Part shown: positions 1 to 11,554 of the stretch, one piece after another
Position numbering within the stretch: position 1 is the first letter of the stretch
Layout: each line of letters opens with the position of its first letter
From: Nepenthes gracilis
Taxonomy: Eukaryota > Streptophyta > Magnoliopsida > Caryophyllales > Nepenthaceae
Assembly (NCBI GenBank): GCA_033239525.1
Contig: BSYO01000016.1
Coordinates: 5,529,045-5,593,044, forward strand
Length of the DNA stretch: 64,000 nucleotides
Direction: 5' to 3'
Notes under the pieces: generated by a model
Databases searched by the model: none
Told to the model about the DNA's origin: nothing
Seen by the model: the letters and a program-made list of their open reading frames with translations, nothing else
Translations under genes and position numbers: made by a program

Positions 1-4
1 AAGC

Positions 5-489
5 CTAGTTGGAGTCATTGAAAAGCCTTTGGTTGCGTTCTTTCCAGAGATAGTAAATCGACGCTACCAGTGTTAGACGGAAGGATAGCCCTTTAGGGTT
101 AGAACCTTTCCATCTTTTGGAAGCCCACTGAATGTTCGAATGCAAATCAGTATATGGCCATGATATCCTCGCTCTCTGGCGCATCTTTTTCCAGACAGCG
201 CTAGTGAAAACACAATTGAAGAAGAGGTGATCAGGATTCTCCACCTCAACTTGACAATAGGTGCATTTATCCGAAATATTAGTCCATCTACTAACCCGAT
301 CAAGCGTACTAAGCTGACATCGGATGCAAAGCCAAATGATGAAAGCATGGGAAGGAATATGGTAAGGACCCCAAATTAGCGAGGCCCACACCACTTTTTC
401 TTTTGGGGCACGATAAAGATCATACCCAGAGCGGATCGAGAAATGACCGTCCCTAGAAAGACTCCAGCTAATAGAGTCTTTTGGTAGCA
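5..489 (-). pseudogene. LINE ORF2 C-terminal fragment (zf-RVT zinc finger)
   Basis: This is the C-terminal end of an L1-type LINE ORF2 (reverse transcriptase polyprotein). The reading frame is open from about 489 and holds WGPYHIPSHAFIIWLCIRCQ, then a cysteine/histidine cluster (CTYC...HLFFNC) and SIYYLWKERNQRLF. This order is typical of the zf-RVT domain at the end of plant LINE ORF2. A stop lies just upstream, so the RT domain is missing or out of frame. It is not expected to be functional. The 3' end of the element lies outside the window. Confidence 0.85.
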
Positions 490-2523
490 GCTAGATGACA
501 GGGGAAAATTCAACAACTGAGGGGGACTTGGACAAATTCGATTTGGCAGCTGTGCCAACGGAGAAATTAGGTAGATTATTTACTCCATGTTAGACATAGT
601 TAGTATAAAATATAGTAAATTAAGGATATATTATATATTAATAGGAAAAATGGGAAAAAGAGGCATGAAAGGTGGCATGCATCAGCAACTAGGCTGCTGA
701 TGCACGACACCTCTCGGCAGCATCAGCAACCGAGTTTCTCTCCCTTCCAAGCAGCTCTTTGAGCAGCTTAATTAGGATAAGTTTGGCCACAAATAACACT
801 AAGTATTAGCCCTAGATTGTAGCCTCATCATTGCTTAATAGAATGATGGTGAATCAGCTAAACACGAGTTACAATCTAATGTAACCATCTAGCTATTGCT
901 GCAAGCAGAATTTGGAGGAGTGACATGAGGGTTTAGGAGATAGGATGAGTAAAATTATTTAAGGCATGAATAGGGTAGAAGAAGAGAAGAGAGGAGAGAT
1001 TGTGAAGCACAAAAAAATTGGGGGTAAAGTAAGGGAAAAGAGGAAGGAAACCCATAGGCAGCAAGGAGAAGTTTAGCTGACTAAATCGGCAAGTGTACTT
1101 CGACCCTTTCCTTGATTGTTGAGCAATTTTTGGCTAATTTCTCTTGCGTATTGTTGATCCAATACTTTCATATGCTTCCTTAGTTATCATAAATCCATGA
1201 GGAGTTGCAAGAAAAAAAATTAAAAATGGGTGAACCGGCCCTGGACACATGATAGTGTCCAAAATCAGGTTCGATGTGGCAATTCCTGATTTTTACCTCA
1301 TATCGACCAATAAATGGACGAATTAATCAATGACCAAAACTGGTTAAACAATCCTTATTTAATGAAGTAAAAGTGAAAAAAAATGAGGCCCTGAATCATC
1401 CAATAAGGGGTTCAAAATCGGACCCAAACTCAGCTGTAGAATCAGCTTACTGGTTTTGCTGATGATGAAGTTTCAGTTTCTGAAATTTAGCCAAACATGT
1501 CCCAAAATGGCTGATCCGGAGTCCAACCTGACCTGATTTACTAGTATTATGTGTGGACTATTACCATATAAACTGGCGGCCCAGGAAAACTTGGGCCGGA
1601 TACTGAACCGGACCCATGAACAGCAAGGGTCTTGCTGAACTGTTTTTGTGAGCAGTTGGAGAAATAATTTTAAATAAAATACAATCCGAATCCAAAATGG
1701 GCCAAATTAGTGTCAAAGGTTGGCTAAGACCTTGGAGGTGATATTCAAGTATTGCCCCATAAAATTCGAATCCAATTTAAATATGATTCAGACCCACAAA
1801 TTTGGAACAGAATCAGTCTGCATCAGCTGATGCTGATGCAAAAGTAGTCTTGGGAATTTGGCATGAACCGGACAATATTTTGACTTGGACTGGCCCCAAA
1901 CCAAATTTATTCTTAAATCCATTCGCTACAAGAAGACACCCCGAATAGGTCAAAAATCGGCTCGATTGAACCATAAAAAAATTAGGGAAGCCGAACTGTC
2001 CTGGACAGTTCTGCTGAAAACCAAAGGGGCAGTCTGGGTTGGCAGACTAAACCGGCAACCATCCGATGACCAAACCTCTTCAATTTTGGGCACAAAATAG
2101 CTAAGACCCATCTCTGTGTTGTGTATAAACGGCTCGTGAAAATGGGCTATGTAACTCACTGAATAGGTCCCTCAAAGACTTGCTAGAACCGGTTCAGCTT
2201 AAACATTAATTTGGGCCAATTATTAAAAAGAGTCGAACCAGGCTCAAATTTGACCAAAAATTTACCGAACCGATGACTAGTCGACCTAAAAAGGATAATA
2301 GGATATTTATAAAAAAAATTTGGGCTCAAAATAATTAGGAAACCTGGTCCCAAGCCTTAACCAAACCGGTTCACGTGAACCAAAAAATTTCTGGAATATG
2401 AACAAAATGTTAAACTAGCTCAAGACCTACCCCGACTTGACTTACTAACATCAATAAGTATTGAATTAAATTATTTAAGCTCCGGTAAATTAATTGTCCA
2501 CCAAGTAGATTAAAAGATACTAG
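490..2523. other. unassigned AT-rich stretch
   Basis: I recognise no gene in these 2 kb. A block beginning TGTTAGACATAG at about 588, with a TATA-like ATTATTTAAGG near 951, has the look of a solo LTR, but no matching second copy or clear end is visible. The part from about 1240 to 2400 repeats words such as AACCGG and TGGACTGG without a frame. Short ORFs here have no family resemblance. Confidence 0.4.
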
Positions 2524-4470
2524 TTTTTTTGGGTAAATAATTAAATTTGAATTAAAATAAAAGAAAGTATAAAAATTATATTCTAACTTCAAGTATTTTG
2601 CCGACTTAGAGATAGAACATAAATGCTAGGGCATTCCCCGAACACCACCATGAAACAATTCATGAGTCCGAAAGAAAATTACAAAAAAGAAAAAAATTAG
2701 CTAGATTAACATCATCTAAACCGGTCACATGCCATCACCTATTCGGTCAGTTAATTTAAAACCAAATCGGGGGCCACAAACAAAACCCCATAACACATGA
2801 GACTACTCATGCAAAGCAAACAACTAAGGCAATGCAAATCGGCCCAAAATCACACACACAAGAAATCAGCAGCTGCAAATTAATTCAGCATCATAATTCA
2901 TGGAGCAAGCTGAATTTCGGCAAAATTCAGCAGTCACAACTCCAGGTTGCTTCATCTAGGCTCATGGCAGTAGCATAATACAACATTTGCATGGAAGCTG
3001 CCATTCTGTCAACACCAAATTTGCTCCATTGCATTATAACACAACGCCAACAACAGCAGAAACAATTGTCGGCAGCTAAATTCATCAGCAGCAGTCACAA
3101 GAAACCGCAGGAAGCCTACTTCCCCTCCAGCATCACCAGCAGCTCCATCAGCAGAGCAATGTAGCATCAACAACTCAGGCAAATAAACCAGCCCAAACTC
3201 ACCTACATCCATCAAATATCTCCTCACCACCTACCTAGGAGCAGATGGTAGTTTTACCTGAAGCCTCATTCTAGCAGAGGACAACCGGCCACAGACCTGC
3301 TTGCTCGGTCCCGGAAGCAAGAATTGATCGAGCCCGCAACTTAGGGACACCCACACTCTAAACCGGCCACATGCCATCACCTATCCGGTCAGCTGATTCA
3401 ACACCAAACCGGGAGCCACAAACAAAACCCCATATCACATGAGACTAATCATGCAACGCAATTAAAATCAAGCCACCATATTCAACTACTAAGGCAATGC
3501 AAATCAGCCCAAATTCGCACACACAAGAAATCAGTAGCCGCAAATTAATTCAGCATCATAATTCATGGAGCAAGCTGAATTTCAGCAAAATTCAGCAGTC
3601 ACAACTCCATGTTGCTTCATCTAGGCTCACGGCAGCAGCATAATACAGCATTTGCATGGAAGCCTCCATACTGTCAACACCAAAATTGCACCATTGCATC
3701 ATAACGCAATGCCAACAACAACAGAAACAATTGTCGGCAGCCAAATTCATCAGCAGCAGTCACAGGAAACCGTAGGAAGCCTACTTCCCCTCCAACATCA
3801 CCAGCAGCTCCATAAGCAGAGCAATGTAGCATCAACGACATCCCCCAAAAGACTGCCAGCAGCATTGAGCGTGCGCATCTCCTCATTTGGGCAAAAAAGC
3901 CAGCCCAAACTCACCTACATCCATCAAATATCTCCCCACCACCTACATGGCAGCAGATGGTAGTTTTACCTGAAGCTTCATTCCAGCAGAGGACAACTGG
4001 CCACAGACCTGCCTACTCGGTCCCAGGAAGCAAGCACTGATCTGCACTCTACTCGAGCCCGCAACTTGGGGACACCCACACTCAAAACCCCTCAGTCCTA
4101 GGTTCTAAACAGAGCATCAACTCTGCAAACATACACGCGGCACAATCCGGCAGCAGCTGAGTATAGGGATAATAGGGAGAGAAGCACCAATTTTATGCAA
4201 TTCTTCAGCATCTTCATGGCAGCATCCCCATAAGCACTCAGCCTCCCAGCAAACTGGAGGACTCCAGTTACTTGGAGTAAACAAAAGACTGCAATGAAGC
4301 TTTGCAACCCAATGACATCTAACTGATAAACATCCCAATATTGATTCAAAGTGCAAAAAGAGCAAACCGCCACCACAGCAAGCCAAGGAAGCCAAACCAA
4401 ACTTCACCCAATCTGGCAGTGAAATAACCAAACTTCAGCCACCACAGCAGGACCTCAGACCGATCACTAC
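2524..4470 (-). mobile_element. hairpin-tailed non-coding element (3' body plus tail)
   Basis: Read on the minus strand this is a T+G-rich non-coding body ending in the shared tail: GGGAATGCCCTAG box (about 2627-2641), hairpin (2581-2617), then poly(A) seen as T7 at 2524-2530. The upstream part (about 4084-4380) is the inverse complement of sequence at 29660-29740 and 30180-30330, so it belongs to the same body family. The 5' limit is uncertain; it abuts a T-rich run at 4471. No protein is encoded. Confidence 0.7.
2716..4083. repeat. tandem direct duplication of ~640-725 bp
   Basis: Unit 1 (2716-3357) and unit 2 (3358-4083) both begin CTAAACCGG and run in parallel almost throughout, for example through TTCATGGAGCAAGCTGAATT and CTTCCCCTCCA. 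Unit 2 has an extra ~25 nt near 3460 and an extra ~45 nt near 3840. The join is exact, so this is a tandem duplication inside the element body, not two insertions. Confidence 0.85.
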
Positions 4471-4543
4471 TAACCTTTTTTTTTCCTTCTTTATCCTTTT
4501 TTTTATTTACCCTTTTTTTAATTTTTTTTCTAACCTTTTTTTT
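4471..4543. repeat. patterned T-rich run
   Basis: Runs of 7-9 T are separated by short words (TAACC twice). On the minus strand it reads as a poly(A) tail interrupted by GGTTAG-like spacers, directly after the tail of the 4536-4806 element. It may be slippage or repeated tail priming. Confidence 0.6.
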
Positions 4544-4806
4544 AGTAATTAAATTTGATTAAAATAACAAAGTATACAAAACTATATTCTAACTCCAAGT
4601 ATTTATTCGGCTTAGAGGTAGAATATAGTCGTTAGGGCATACCCCGAACACACCATGAAAGAATCATGAAACCGAAAATAAAGTACACAATGAAATAAAA
4701 TCCGGCCAAGACCATCAGCCAACCGGCCTAACAGCAGCCTTGTAACAGAAGAGAGCACCGGAACAGCAGGCGCACCAACCTACCATCTGGATAATAGGCA
4801 TAATGA
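4536..4806 (-). mobile_element. 5'-truncated hairpin-tailed SINE-like element
   Basis: The minus strand shows the tail (T8 at 4536-4543, hairpin about 4585-4625, GGGGTATGCCCTAA box to 4648) preceded by about 150 nt that match the copy at 19000-19150 (for example AACCGGCC and CAGCAGGCG). No coding sequence. It is a truncated member of the family copied at 18881-19797 and 24166-24938. Confidence 0.7.
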
Positions 4807-4807
4807 A

Positions 4808-4808
<1 letters not shown>

Positions 4809-4842
<34 letters not shown>
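4809..4842. repeat. (TA)n microsatellite
   Basis: A nearly pure TA run adjoining the TAAA-rich end of the neighbouring LINE; probably expanded from that tail. Confidence 0.9.
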
Positions 4843-4845
<3 letters not shown>

Positions 4846-4880
4846 TTTTTTTCTTTTATTTATTTATTTATTATTATTTT

Positions 4881-4898
4881 TTATATGTCCCAGCAAAT
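4881..4898 (-). pseudogene. last codons of the LINE ORF2 at 8204-9075, cut off by insertion
   Basis: On the minus strand these bases read ICWDI then TAA. This lines up with the LLRIRWSL-stop end of the ORF2 at 35053-35570. Joined across the 4915-8203 element they complete the ORF2 C-terminus. After the stop comes only a TAA/TAAA-rich stretch (4843-4880), so this LINE type has almost no 3' UTR. Confidence 0.65.
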
Positions 4899-4914
4899 CA
4901 AGAAGGGTCGATCC

Positions 4915-7900
4915 TTTTTTTTTTGATAAGTAAGTAAATTTGGATTAAAGGTAGAAAAAAATTACACAATCTGTGATTTATCTCCAAGTATTTTCCGACT
5001 TGGAGTTAAAGCATAAAAGTTAGGGCATACCCCGAGCACCTTGGTACATCAAATGACACCGAAAAAATAACAAAAAAATTGGGTCCTCCAAGAGGACACC
5101 ATTCTACAATACCGACAAAAGCATCACACAGCAAGGCTCTCCACAGGCAGCAGACAGCATCAGCAGCCACAGTTGGCAGACAAAACCTCCAGCATACACC
5201 CAAAAAATTTTGCAGTACTACCACCTAGCACATCACACGCACTGCATGAGAATTCATCGAGGAAGACTGGTTTCAACAGGTAAGGCAGCACAAAACCAAC
5301 TACCTCAACTTGCCTCTAAACAAACCCTAAGGAATAGCAGACCGGATATTGGTAGCTCTCGAAACAGCTCAGAGCAGAAAGCCCACCACGAGTAAAAGCA
5401 AGACCCAAGAATACAGCAGCAAATTTTAGCAGCAAAATGTCAATCCGGGAGAGGTCTCCATTCCTGCCAAATCCGAGACCCTCAAGCCAATTTGGCTCTC
5501 AGTTGGCGTTTAGGCTGATATTTGTGTCTGAGGAGTCCTTTGAGTTCTTGGAAGAAGATTTTCGCTATCTTCGGGACTTGGCTTGCTTCCAGGTTCCATC
5601 TTGCATGGAAGAAAACAGATTGTAATCCACATCCTTAACTCTTCGGTCACAAAGCGGCGGTGAGAACTTAGAGGCATCAAATATATGGAGGCCGGCCACT
5701 AAGTCTTCTAGATTGCTATAATGATAAGTCGGGAATGCCGTTTTTTATTTCAGTAGAGTAGTAAGAAACCAAAATACTATCTTCTTCCTATCAAGAGATA
5801 AGGAATCGAGGTATGGTTGAGAGGTTTTGGCAACTACCAACATTCTAAGGGCTTCAAATAATGCACCATAAGAGATGTTCTGATCCACCGCAACCAAAGG
5901 ATAGGATGATTTGAACTCATTCATTGTCTCTTCAGTTACCGCATACCAACAGCTTTTCATGAAAACAAGCACAATGTGCCTTTGCTCTAGAGTGAAGGAG
6001 TTAGTACATTTCAGAGAGTCTTCTGCCTCCATTACCAAACTGTAGGGCATGAAGCATTGGTTCATGACAAACATCCTCATCTGCCACAACCTATTCAGTC
6101 TGAGCAGACAAAATCGTGGGACTGCTAGTCAGGCACAGTTGATCACCCGACACTGGCTGGATCTGCACCTCCCAAGGAGCATCCTGTGCCCAACCCTCCT
6201 GAGCATGGGCTGAGTCATTCAGGAGATACTTACTTGACAGTCATGTGATAGAGTTCGGTGTAAGATCAAGATCACCACCATTGACTAAGAGATCCACACA
6301 CGAGGATTGCTTATCGTGAGTCCCCTCATTCTGAGTTGAATCATACTTACCGAGGGCAAGCTGAGCACTGCCAGGAGCTTTACCATGCTGATTAGCAGGG
6401 GCAGCGTGTGGGCTGGGAGAAGAATCAGCAGCAAGACCATGTTTGATAAATTCTGCGAATGATGCTCTATTCCCATCCACATTTGATAACACAGATACTG
6501 GTTTCTTCCCATCCACGCCCAAACCACCCTGTAGATAGTGGTTGATCTGATGCAAAATGTCCAGAGGAGTCAACAATGTGCAGGGGGCTGGATAGGGCAA
6601 AGGAGCTTCATTCTCCTTCCCAACTCTGTCCTTGCCTATAGGGCAAGGTGCCAACTTGGGGCCAGCAACCACTAGGACCTCATCAGCAACCATTGGGGCC
6701 AGCTTGGAGATGCTGTACACAACCAGATGGGAGCATCCACTGCGAGGAGGCATCAGCCAACTGTGTGAATCACTACTGGGAGCCTCATCAGATGGACCTC
6801 AGAAGCAGACTGGCAGGAACCTGGCATCACAAGATCTGAAAATGCATCTAGCACCGCACTCTCATTAGGAGCCTTATTCTGTGGCATAAGATCAGAATCC
6901 AGGACCACTCTAAATACAGGGGCCTCATTACAAACCCCATCTGTAGCAAAGCCCAGCTCAGGCCGATCCAAACAGGGCACTTGCTTGCAGGGTTTAACAC
7001 TTTGTTTCTCAAAATCAGAATCTACTTGATTACATTCCATCTCACCAGGAACCTTAGAACTCATAACTGTATCAGATTGGCACATTTCAGAAGCATTTCC
7101 TGGTGCATTTTGCTGAAATCCATTCGGCTTATCCATGGTAGGAGGGACAGGAGTCACTTTGGACTCCAAGTTCCTACCCATGGGGTGAGATACCGACAGA
7201 GATTTACACAGGGCAGAGTTATACCCTCCTCTACTGCTCCTCGACAGTTTACCAGGTAATTCAACCTCAACTTCAACAATAGACTCCTCCTCATTGGCGG
7301 AACGCTTACTTAAGAAGATTTTTGTGGGGAGAACCGCATCAAGCTTGACTTCAATGCAAACCTGAGCATAATGCAATCGGTCCATCTTATCCGTGTAGGC
7401 ATCAAGTTGAATGGGTTTTCCCACCGCGCTGCTGATCCAACTGAGCCCCAAAGGAGTCCAGTATTCAGCAGGGACATTTCACAATTTTATCCAAATCGGG
7501 AGAGAATTGAGATTCTCTTTTACCAATGGCATACCCGGTTGCCATCGTTTAAGGAATAAAGATTTACCTCTAAATGTCCACGGGCCTCTGGCCAAACAAG
7601 CTTCCAATTTTGCATCAGAAGAAAACCGAAATAGAAAGAACCCATTTGCACTATCAGCAATATAACAGATACCAAAACGCTGCCATACACGTCGTGCAAT
7701 GTGGTCAACAGTTTGAAAGTTCAAGGCTTTGCCAAAGAAGTACCCAAGTAACGTTGTCCTCCAGACTTCTTTACTTTGTTGGATCACTTCGGGAGGAGGG
7801 GAGATACAAGCAATCTCTCCATCCACACTCTATAGAGGGAAGAATTTCAGAATAGGGAAGGAAGCCATACCTCTGTTCTAGACTATGTCGGACCAAGAAG

Positions 7901-8203
7901 AGAGGGTCACAGCCGGCAATTTCTCGGATCTAGAGGGGCTGAGACCACCCTCAGTAGGCGAGGGAGAAGAAAAAAGAGGGAGAACACCCGGTCACAGAGC
8001 AAAATCGGACAAAGAGGGCGAGTCTACCGGCTCTAAAGGAAGAACGGGTAGAGAGGGTGGAGCGGAATCCTGGAGAGTTCTAGGAGGAGCTCCCAGGAGA
8101 TCGGCCATGGCCGGCACTGGCACCGCCAATGCCCGAGAACGGAAAAGGCAAATTTGAAATTTGAAAACCCAGAGAGAAGAGAGATTTATTAATGAACGAG
8201 CAC
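4915..8203 (-). mobile_element. complete ORF1-only, hairpin-tailed retroelement
   Basis: A 3.29-kb unit flanked by a 16-bp target-site duplication with two mismatches (4899-4914 and 8204-8219, CAAGAAGGGTCGATCC and CAAGAGGGATCGATCC). On the minus strand the order is a short 5' UTR with a CTCTCTTCTCTC word, an ORF1 pseudogene (8108-5499), a ~460-nt non-coding 3' region, the tail box, a hairpin (about 4976-5012) and poly(A) (T10 at 4915-4924). No endonuclease or reverse transcriptase sequence lies inside. It sits in the last codons of a LINE ORF2. Movement must have used an ORF2 supplied in trans. Confidence 0.8.
5499..8108 (-). pseudogene. ORF1 of the ORF1-only element, with accessory C-terminal domain
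   Basis: The start MADLLGAPPR fits the MAGVLGA/MAGILGS starts of sister copies. Then come a Ser/Pro-rich N-terminus, the DUF4283 RNA-binding region (ISPPPEVIQQ, HIARRVWQRFG, GFFLFRFSSDAKLEACLARG, MGLSWISSAVGKPIQLD), an acidic middle with ASFAEFIKHGL, DLDLTPNSI (6256-6273), a ~130-residue domain (about 6120-5700, key words FEALRMLVVAKTSQP and DLVAGLHIFD), and a basic end DGTWKQAKSRR. The usual zinc knuckle is absent. Several stops (for example after NSIT) and frame changes make it inactive as read. The accessory domain also occurs at 51698-52186. Confidence 0.75.
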
Positions 8204-9075
8204 CAAGAGGGATCGATCCACCTCTCGGGAAGTGTCAAGATGAAATTTTAGCTTGGTTCAGACAACATTAAAAATATGGGAATATAAAAGGGTGGTGTCC
8301 TGGATAGGAGAGTTTTGAAATGTATGATTGTTGCGCTCCTTCTAGAGAAAGTAGACTGTGGCCACAAGGGTTAAACGTTTAAAATGGGCGAGCAAGTTTC
8401 TGCCTTTCCATTGATTTGCAGCCTAAAGAATATTTTGGGACCATTCAGGGTAAGGCCATTGGATGCCCACCCGTCGTCGGATTATATTCCATAAGGAAGA
8501 CAAAAAGGGGCAGGAGATAAAAAGGTGATTGTGGTTTCCATCCCCCGTATTACAAAAAATGCATTTGGTAGATATATTGGTGACGCCGCGAATACAATCA
8601 AGAGTGTTAAGTCTACATCTAATGGCTAGCCATAGAGTGAAAGCATGAGCGGGAATGTGGGAGGGACCCCATACCAGAGTGGCCCAGGGCATTTTCGCCT
8701 TTGGAGGATGGAAGAGGTGATAGGTAGAGCAGCTCGAAAAATGTCCCTCAGTCGAGGCCATCCAACGAACAGAATCCTTGAGCCAAGTGTTAAGGAAGTA
8801 GGGGGCATGTTTTCCATAAGACGGGAGACTTCCATATCAAACGAGTTAGGCCAGGCCCATCGGTCGCCCCGAATAATGCCTTTAACTTTCGCATCCCAAT
8901 GCAGTCCTGAAACCATGCGTGTTTGGTCTGTGCTCAAATCACACAGAGGGCTCAAAGGGTGCCAATTATCAAGCCACAAAAAGGTATCGGTACCGTCCCC
9001 AATTAAGTATTTCGTATGAGGACGCATGTAAGGACGTAACTTCATAATTTTCCTCCAACACCAAGACGCTGATTT
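8204..9075 (-). pseudogene. LINE ORF2 C-terminal part (thumb region and zf-RVT)
   Basis: The minus strand encodes KSASWCWRKIMKLRPYMRP, then YLIGDGTDTFLWLDNWHPL and CDLSTDQTR, and after a frameshift near 8750 KMPWATLVWGPSHIPAHAF, a zinc-binding cluster (CIFC...HLFISC) and TVYFLWKERNNHTF. The order matches the intact fragment at 41469-42738. The ORF1-only element at 4915-8203 interrupts its last codons. The RT catalytic domain is absent. Confidence 0.85.
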
Positions 9076-10106
9076 CGGTACTTTTAAGGTTCAAAGATTA
9101 AAAGATACTAAATATGGAATAAAGTTCTGTATGCATTTTTCTACATGTTCAAAGCCTATGAAATATTATATTTGGATATCATTTGCTATATTAAACTATA
9201 TTCATGAAAGTTTGGAAGGGACCCTATGAAAATATTAAAGAATTCAGTTATATCCAGTGACGTTGAATTAAGTTCTGTTAAGATTGGTTATACGAGATTC
9301 CTTCAAAGTTTAAAAAAGGAAAATTGGACCATGGATCTTTTTCAGAGGGTAATATTTCCTGGCACACCTTAAGATATTACAGTAAAAAATTAAAGAATTG
9401 CTTTTATACGGCCCACCCGTTTTGGCAAAGTCTACCGGGATTATAGGTAGTACCGCCCACATCGGGGTATAAAAATGACAAGAATTGAATTTTGGAATTA
9501 AGCACAATCCCGATTGTGGAAGTAAGCACAATCTATCCTAATGTTAGGATATTTGCCTTAGATTGTATGGATTAACACAATCATTTTTTTGATTTATCCG
9601 CCCCGTTAGCTAGTGAGACCTACTGACTCTAGTCCATAAAGATAAGGAAAAATAAATACAGTCAATAAAAATTAAAAAATAAAGAAAGGTAAATACATTG
9701 CATTTTGTGTATCCACTCCTATTTATATATGTTAATGTACATTCTGTATAAAATGCATGCCTTTGTATGTTATGTACACTATTGAGCATTTGGCTCACTC
9801 GCTTGCTATTTTGACTTCCCTTTAGACAAGTTTTAAGAAATAATGAAGGACGAACAGGATTAGGAAAGAAGTTTGAGCTGGCCATAATTTTGTTATGAAG
9901 TATATGTTGTACTTAGAATGATAAAAAGAAATAAAAAAAAATATATTGTATAATGTTGTATTTCAGACATGTTATATTTTTATGATAATGGAATTGCTTC
10001 CGTTATAATATAGAATATAAGCTTCTGTCAGGTTTAAATTCTTATGGATGTTTAGTAAGTATCTTCCTTAATTAGACTAATATCATGAATAAATAATGTG
10101 ATATTA
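9076..10106. other. unassigned AT-rich stretch
   Basis: AT-rich sequence without a recognisable gene, tail or repeat. Short ORFs are not conserved elsewhere in the window. It may be old host spacer or decayed transposon. Confidence 0.4.
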
Positions 10107-10120
10107 GAGCCAGTATAATT

Positions 10121-10347
10121 TTTTTAGTAAGTAATTAAATTGTATTAAATAGAAAATAAAGTACAACAACTATATTCTACTCCAAGTATTTTGCCAACTT
10201 AGAGTATGGACATATCAACAAGGGAATCCCCTGAGACCATGACACTAATCATGAAAGCCCAGAAAGAAAAACTGATCAATATAGATCAAAGCCACCTAAT
10301 TAACAACTCCAGCTGAGTCAACACAAAATCACCCATTGCCTTTATGA
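10121..10347 (-). mobile_element. short 5'-truncated hairpin-tail insertion with TSD
   Basis: About 227 bp, minus strand: T6 and AGTAAGT at the left, hairpin about 10174-10207, GGGATTCCC box near 10223. It is flanked by GAGCCAGTATAATTT at 10107-10121 and again at 10348-10362, a 15-bp TSD that shares the first T of the tail. A truncated target-primed insertion. Confidence 0.85.
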
Positions 10348-10362
10348 GAGCCAGTATAATTT

Positions 10363-11554
10363 ATTGCTAATGTTAGAGCCGGTATAAATTCTTATGGATA
10401 TTTGTTGCAGTTTTTTGCCAGTGATGGACATTATGCCTGAATTGTGAGGCTAAGTGCAGTCCTAAAGCAGTTTGGAATCAATATCTGTTGTGGGCTACTG
10501 AAGCAGGTTTAGCTCCTGTTTGATGTCCTTGGTTATCAGGATTTAAAGCTTGATCTCTTGGCTGGGTTCTGGGAGATTATATCACTATTTTCTTTGCTGA
10601 GAATTGATAATGCTGTTGGGGAATAGTCTTCTTGTGCCTGGATGGTGATCGGCCGGTTTGATGTCTGGCTTTGGTGGCATTCCAGTCTGTTTCTTGCTGT
10701 TTCTTCATTGTTTGAGTAGCTAAGTGCTGTGAAGCTTTATGCTGATGATGCAGCAGTCCAAAGGTTGTATCTGGCCTTGCTGATATGCTGTTGATACTGA
10801 GTAGCGGGAAGCAGCTGCTGGATGAAGTGAAATGTGGCAGTTACTCTCTTTGGCTGTGTTGTGAAGTATGGTGTGGAGCCATGCTGTTGGATACCTCCTG
10901 CTGGAAAGTGCCGAGGTGGTATGTTTTGATACCTCCTCCTGTTAAAACTTTGTTGGTGAATTAGCTAGGAGTGGAAATTAGCGCTGCCCTGCTGATGGAA
11001 GCCGCTGCTGGAAATGCTGAAACTGGCTCTTGGTGGCTTGCTGATGCTGGTGAGCAGTAGCTTTTGATGTGGGTGTTGTGCTGAAATCTGCTAGTGCCAG
11101 TTAGGTGTGGAAGGCTTGCTGGAATTGCTGGAAAATCGTTTTGCAGGATCCGAGGTATACTGGATTCTGCTACAGTGAAGACCGAGGTCTTCATCACCCT
11201 TTAACCGAGATGGTTCTTTTGTCGAGGTGCTGCTGGCGTCGAGGTGATTTTGCTATGTAAATGGTAAAGAACCGTGATGTCAAAAGAAAGTGGTGATTTC
11301 CATTTGGTGTGATGCTGAATTAGTTTTAGCTCCTATTTGTTTTCCTAGGCTATCAGCTTTTTCAGCTTGATTTCTATTTTTTATGACTGGTATTATATTG
11401 TTTCATAACTTGTATCATAGTTCTTAGGGGCTGCCCCTGCTACTATGCTCTACCTCCAAGTTGGTATAACACTTGGGTTAGAACATAGGTGTTGTAACTT
11501 TCTTTTCTTTTTTAATACACTTTACTTCTTACCAAAAAAAAAAAAAAAAAAAAA
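10363..11554 (+). mobile_element. hairpin-tailed non-coding element
   Basis: A T+G-rich body whose first part (10500-10760) matches 27660-27890, and whose later part (11142-11280) matches 21647-21780 and 31302-31445, including the near-palindrome GAAGACCGAGGTCTTC. It ends in the tail: GGGGCTGCCCCTG box, hairpin 11448-11484, TTCTTACC and A21 (11534-11554). No ORF1 is present. The 5' boundary is not clear. Confidence 0.75.

Noticed and set aside
587..1180. possible solo LTR (TGTTAGACAT start, TATA-like site, long leader)
   Set aside because: No second copy, no clear TG...CA ends with target duplication and no primer-binding site.
3652..3963. 103-residue plus-strand ORF in the tandem duplication
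   Set aside because: The parallel ORF in the first unit is broken by indels, and the sequence is antisense to a non-coding body.
7885..8157. 90-residue plus-strand ORF (basic/acidic)
   Set aside because: It is the antisense of the Ser/Pro-rich ORF1 N-terminus of the 4915-8203 element.
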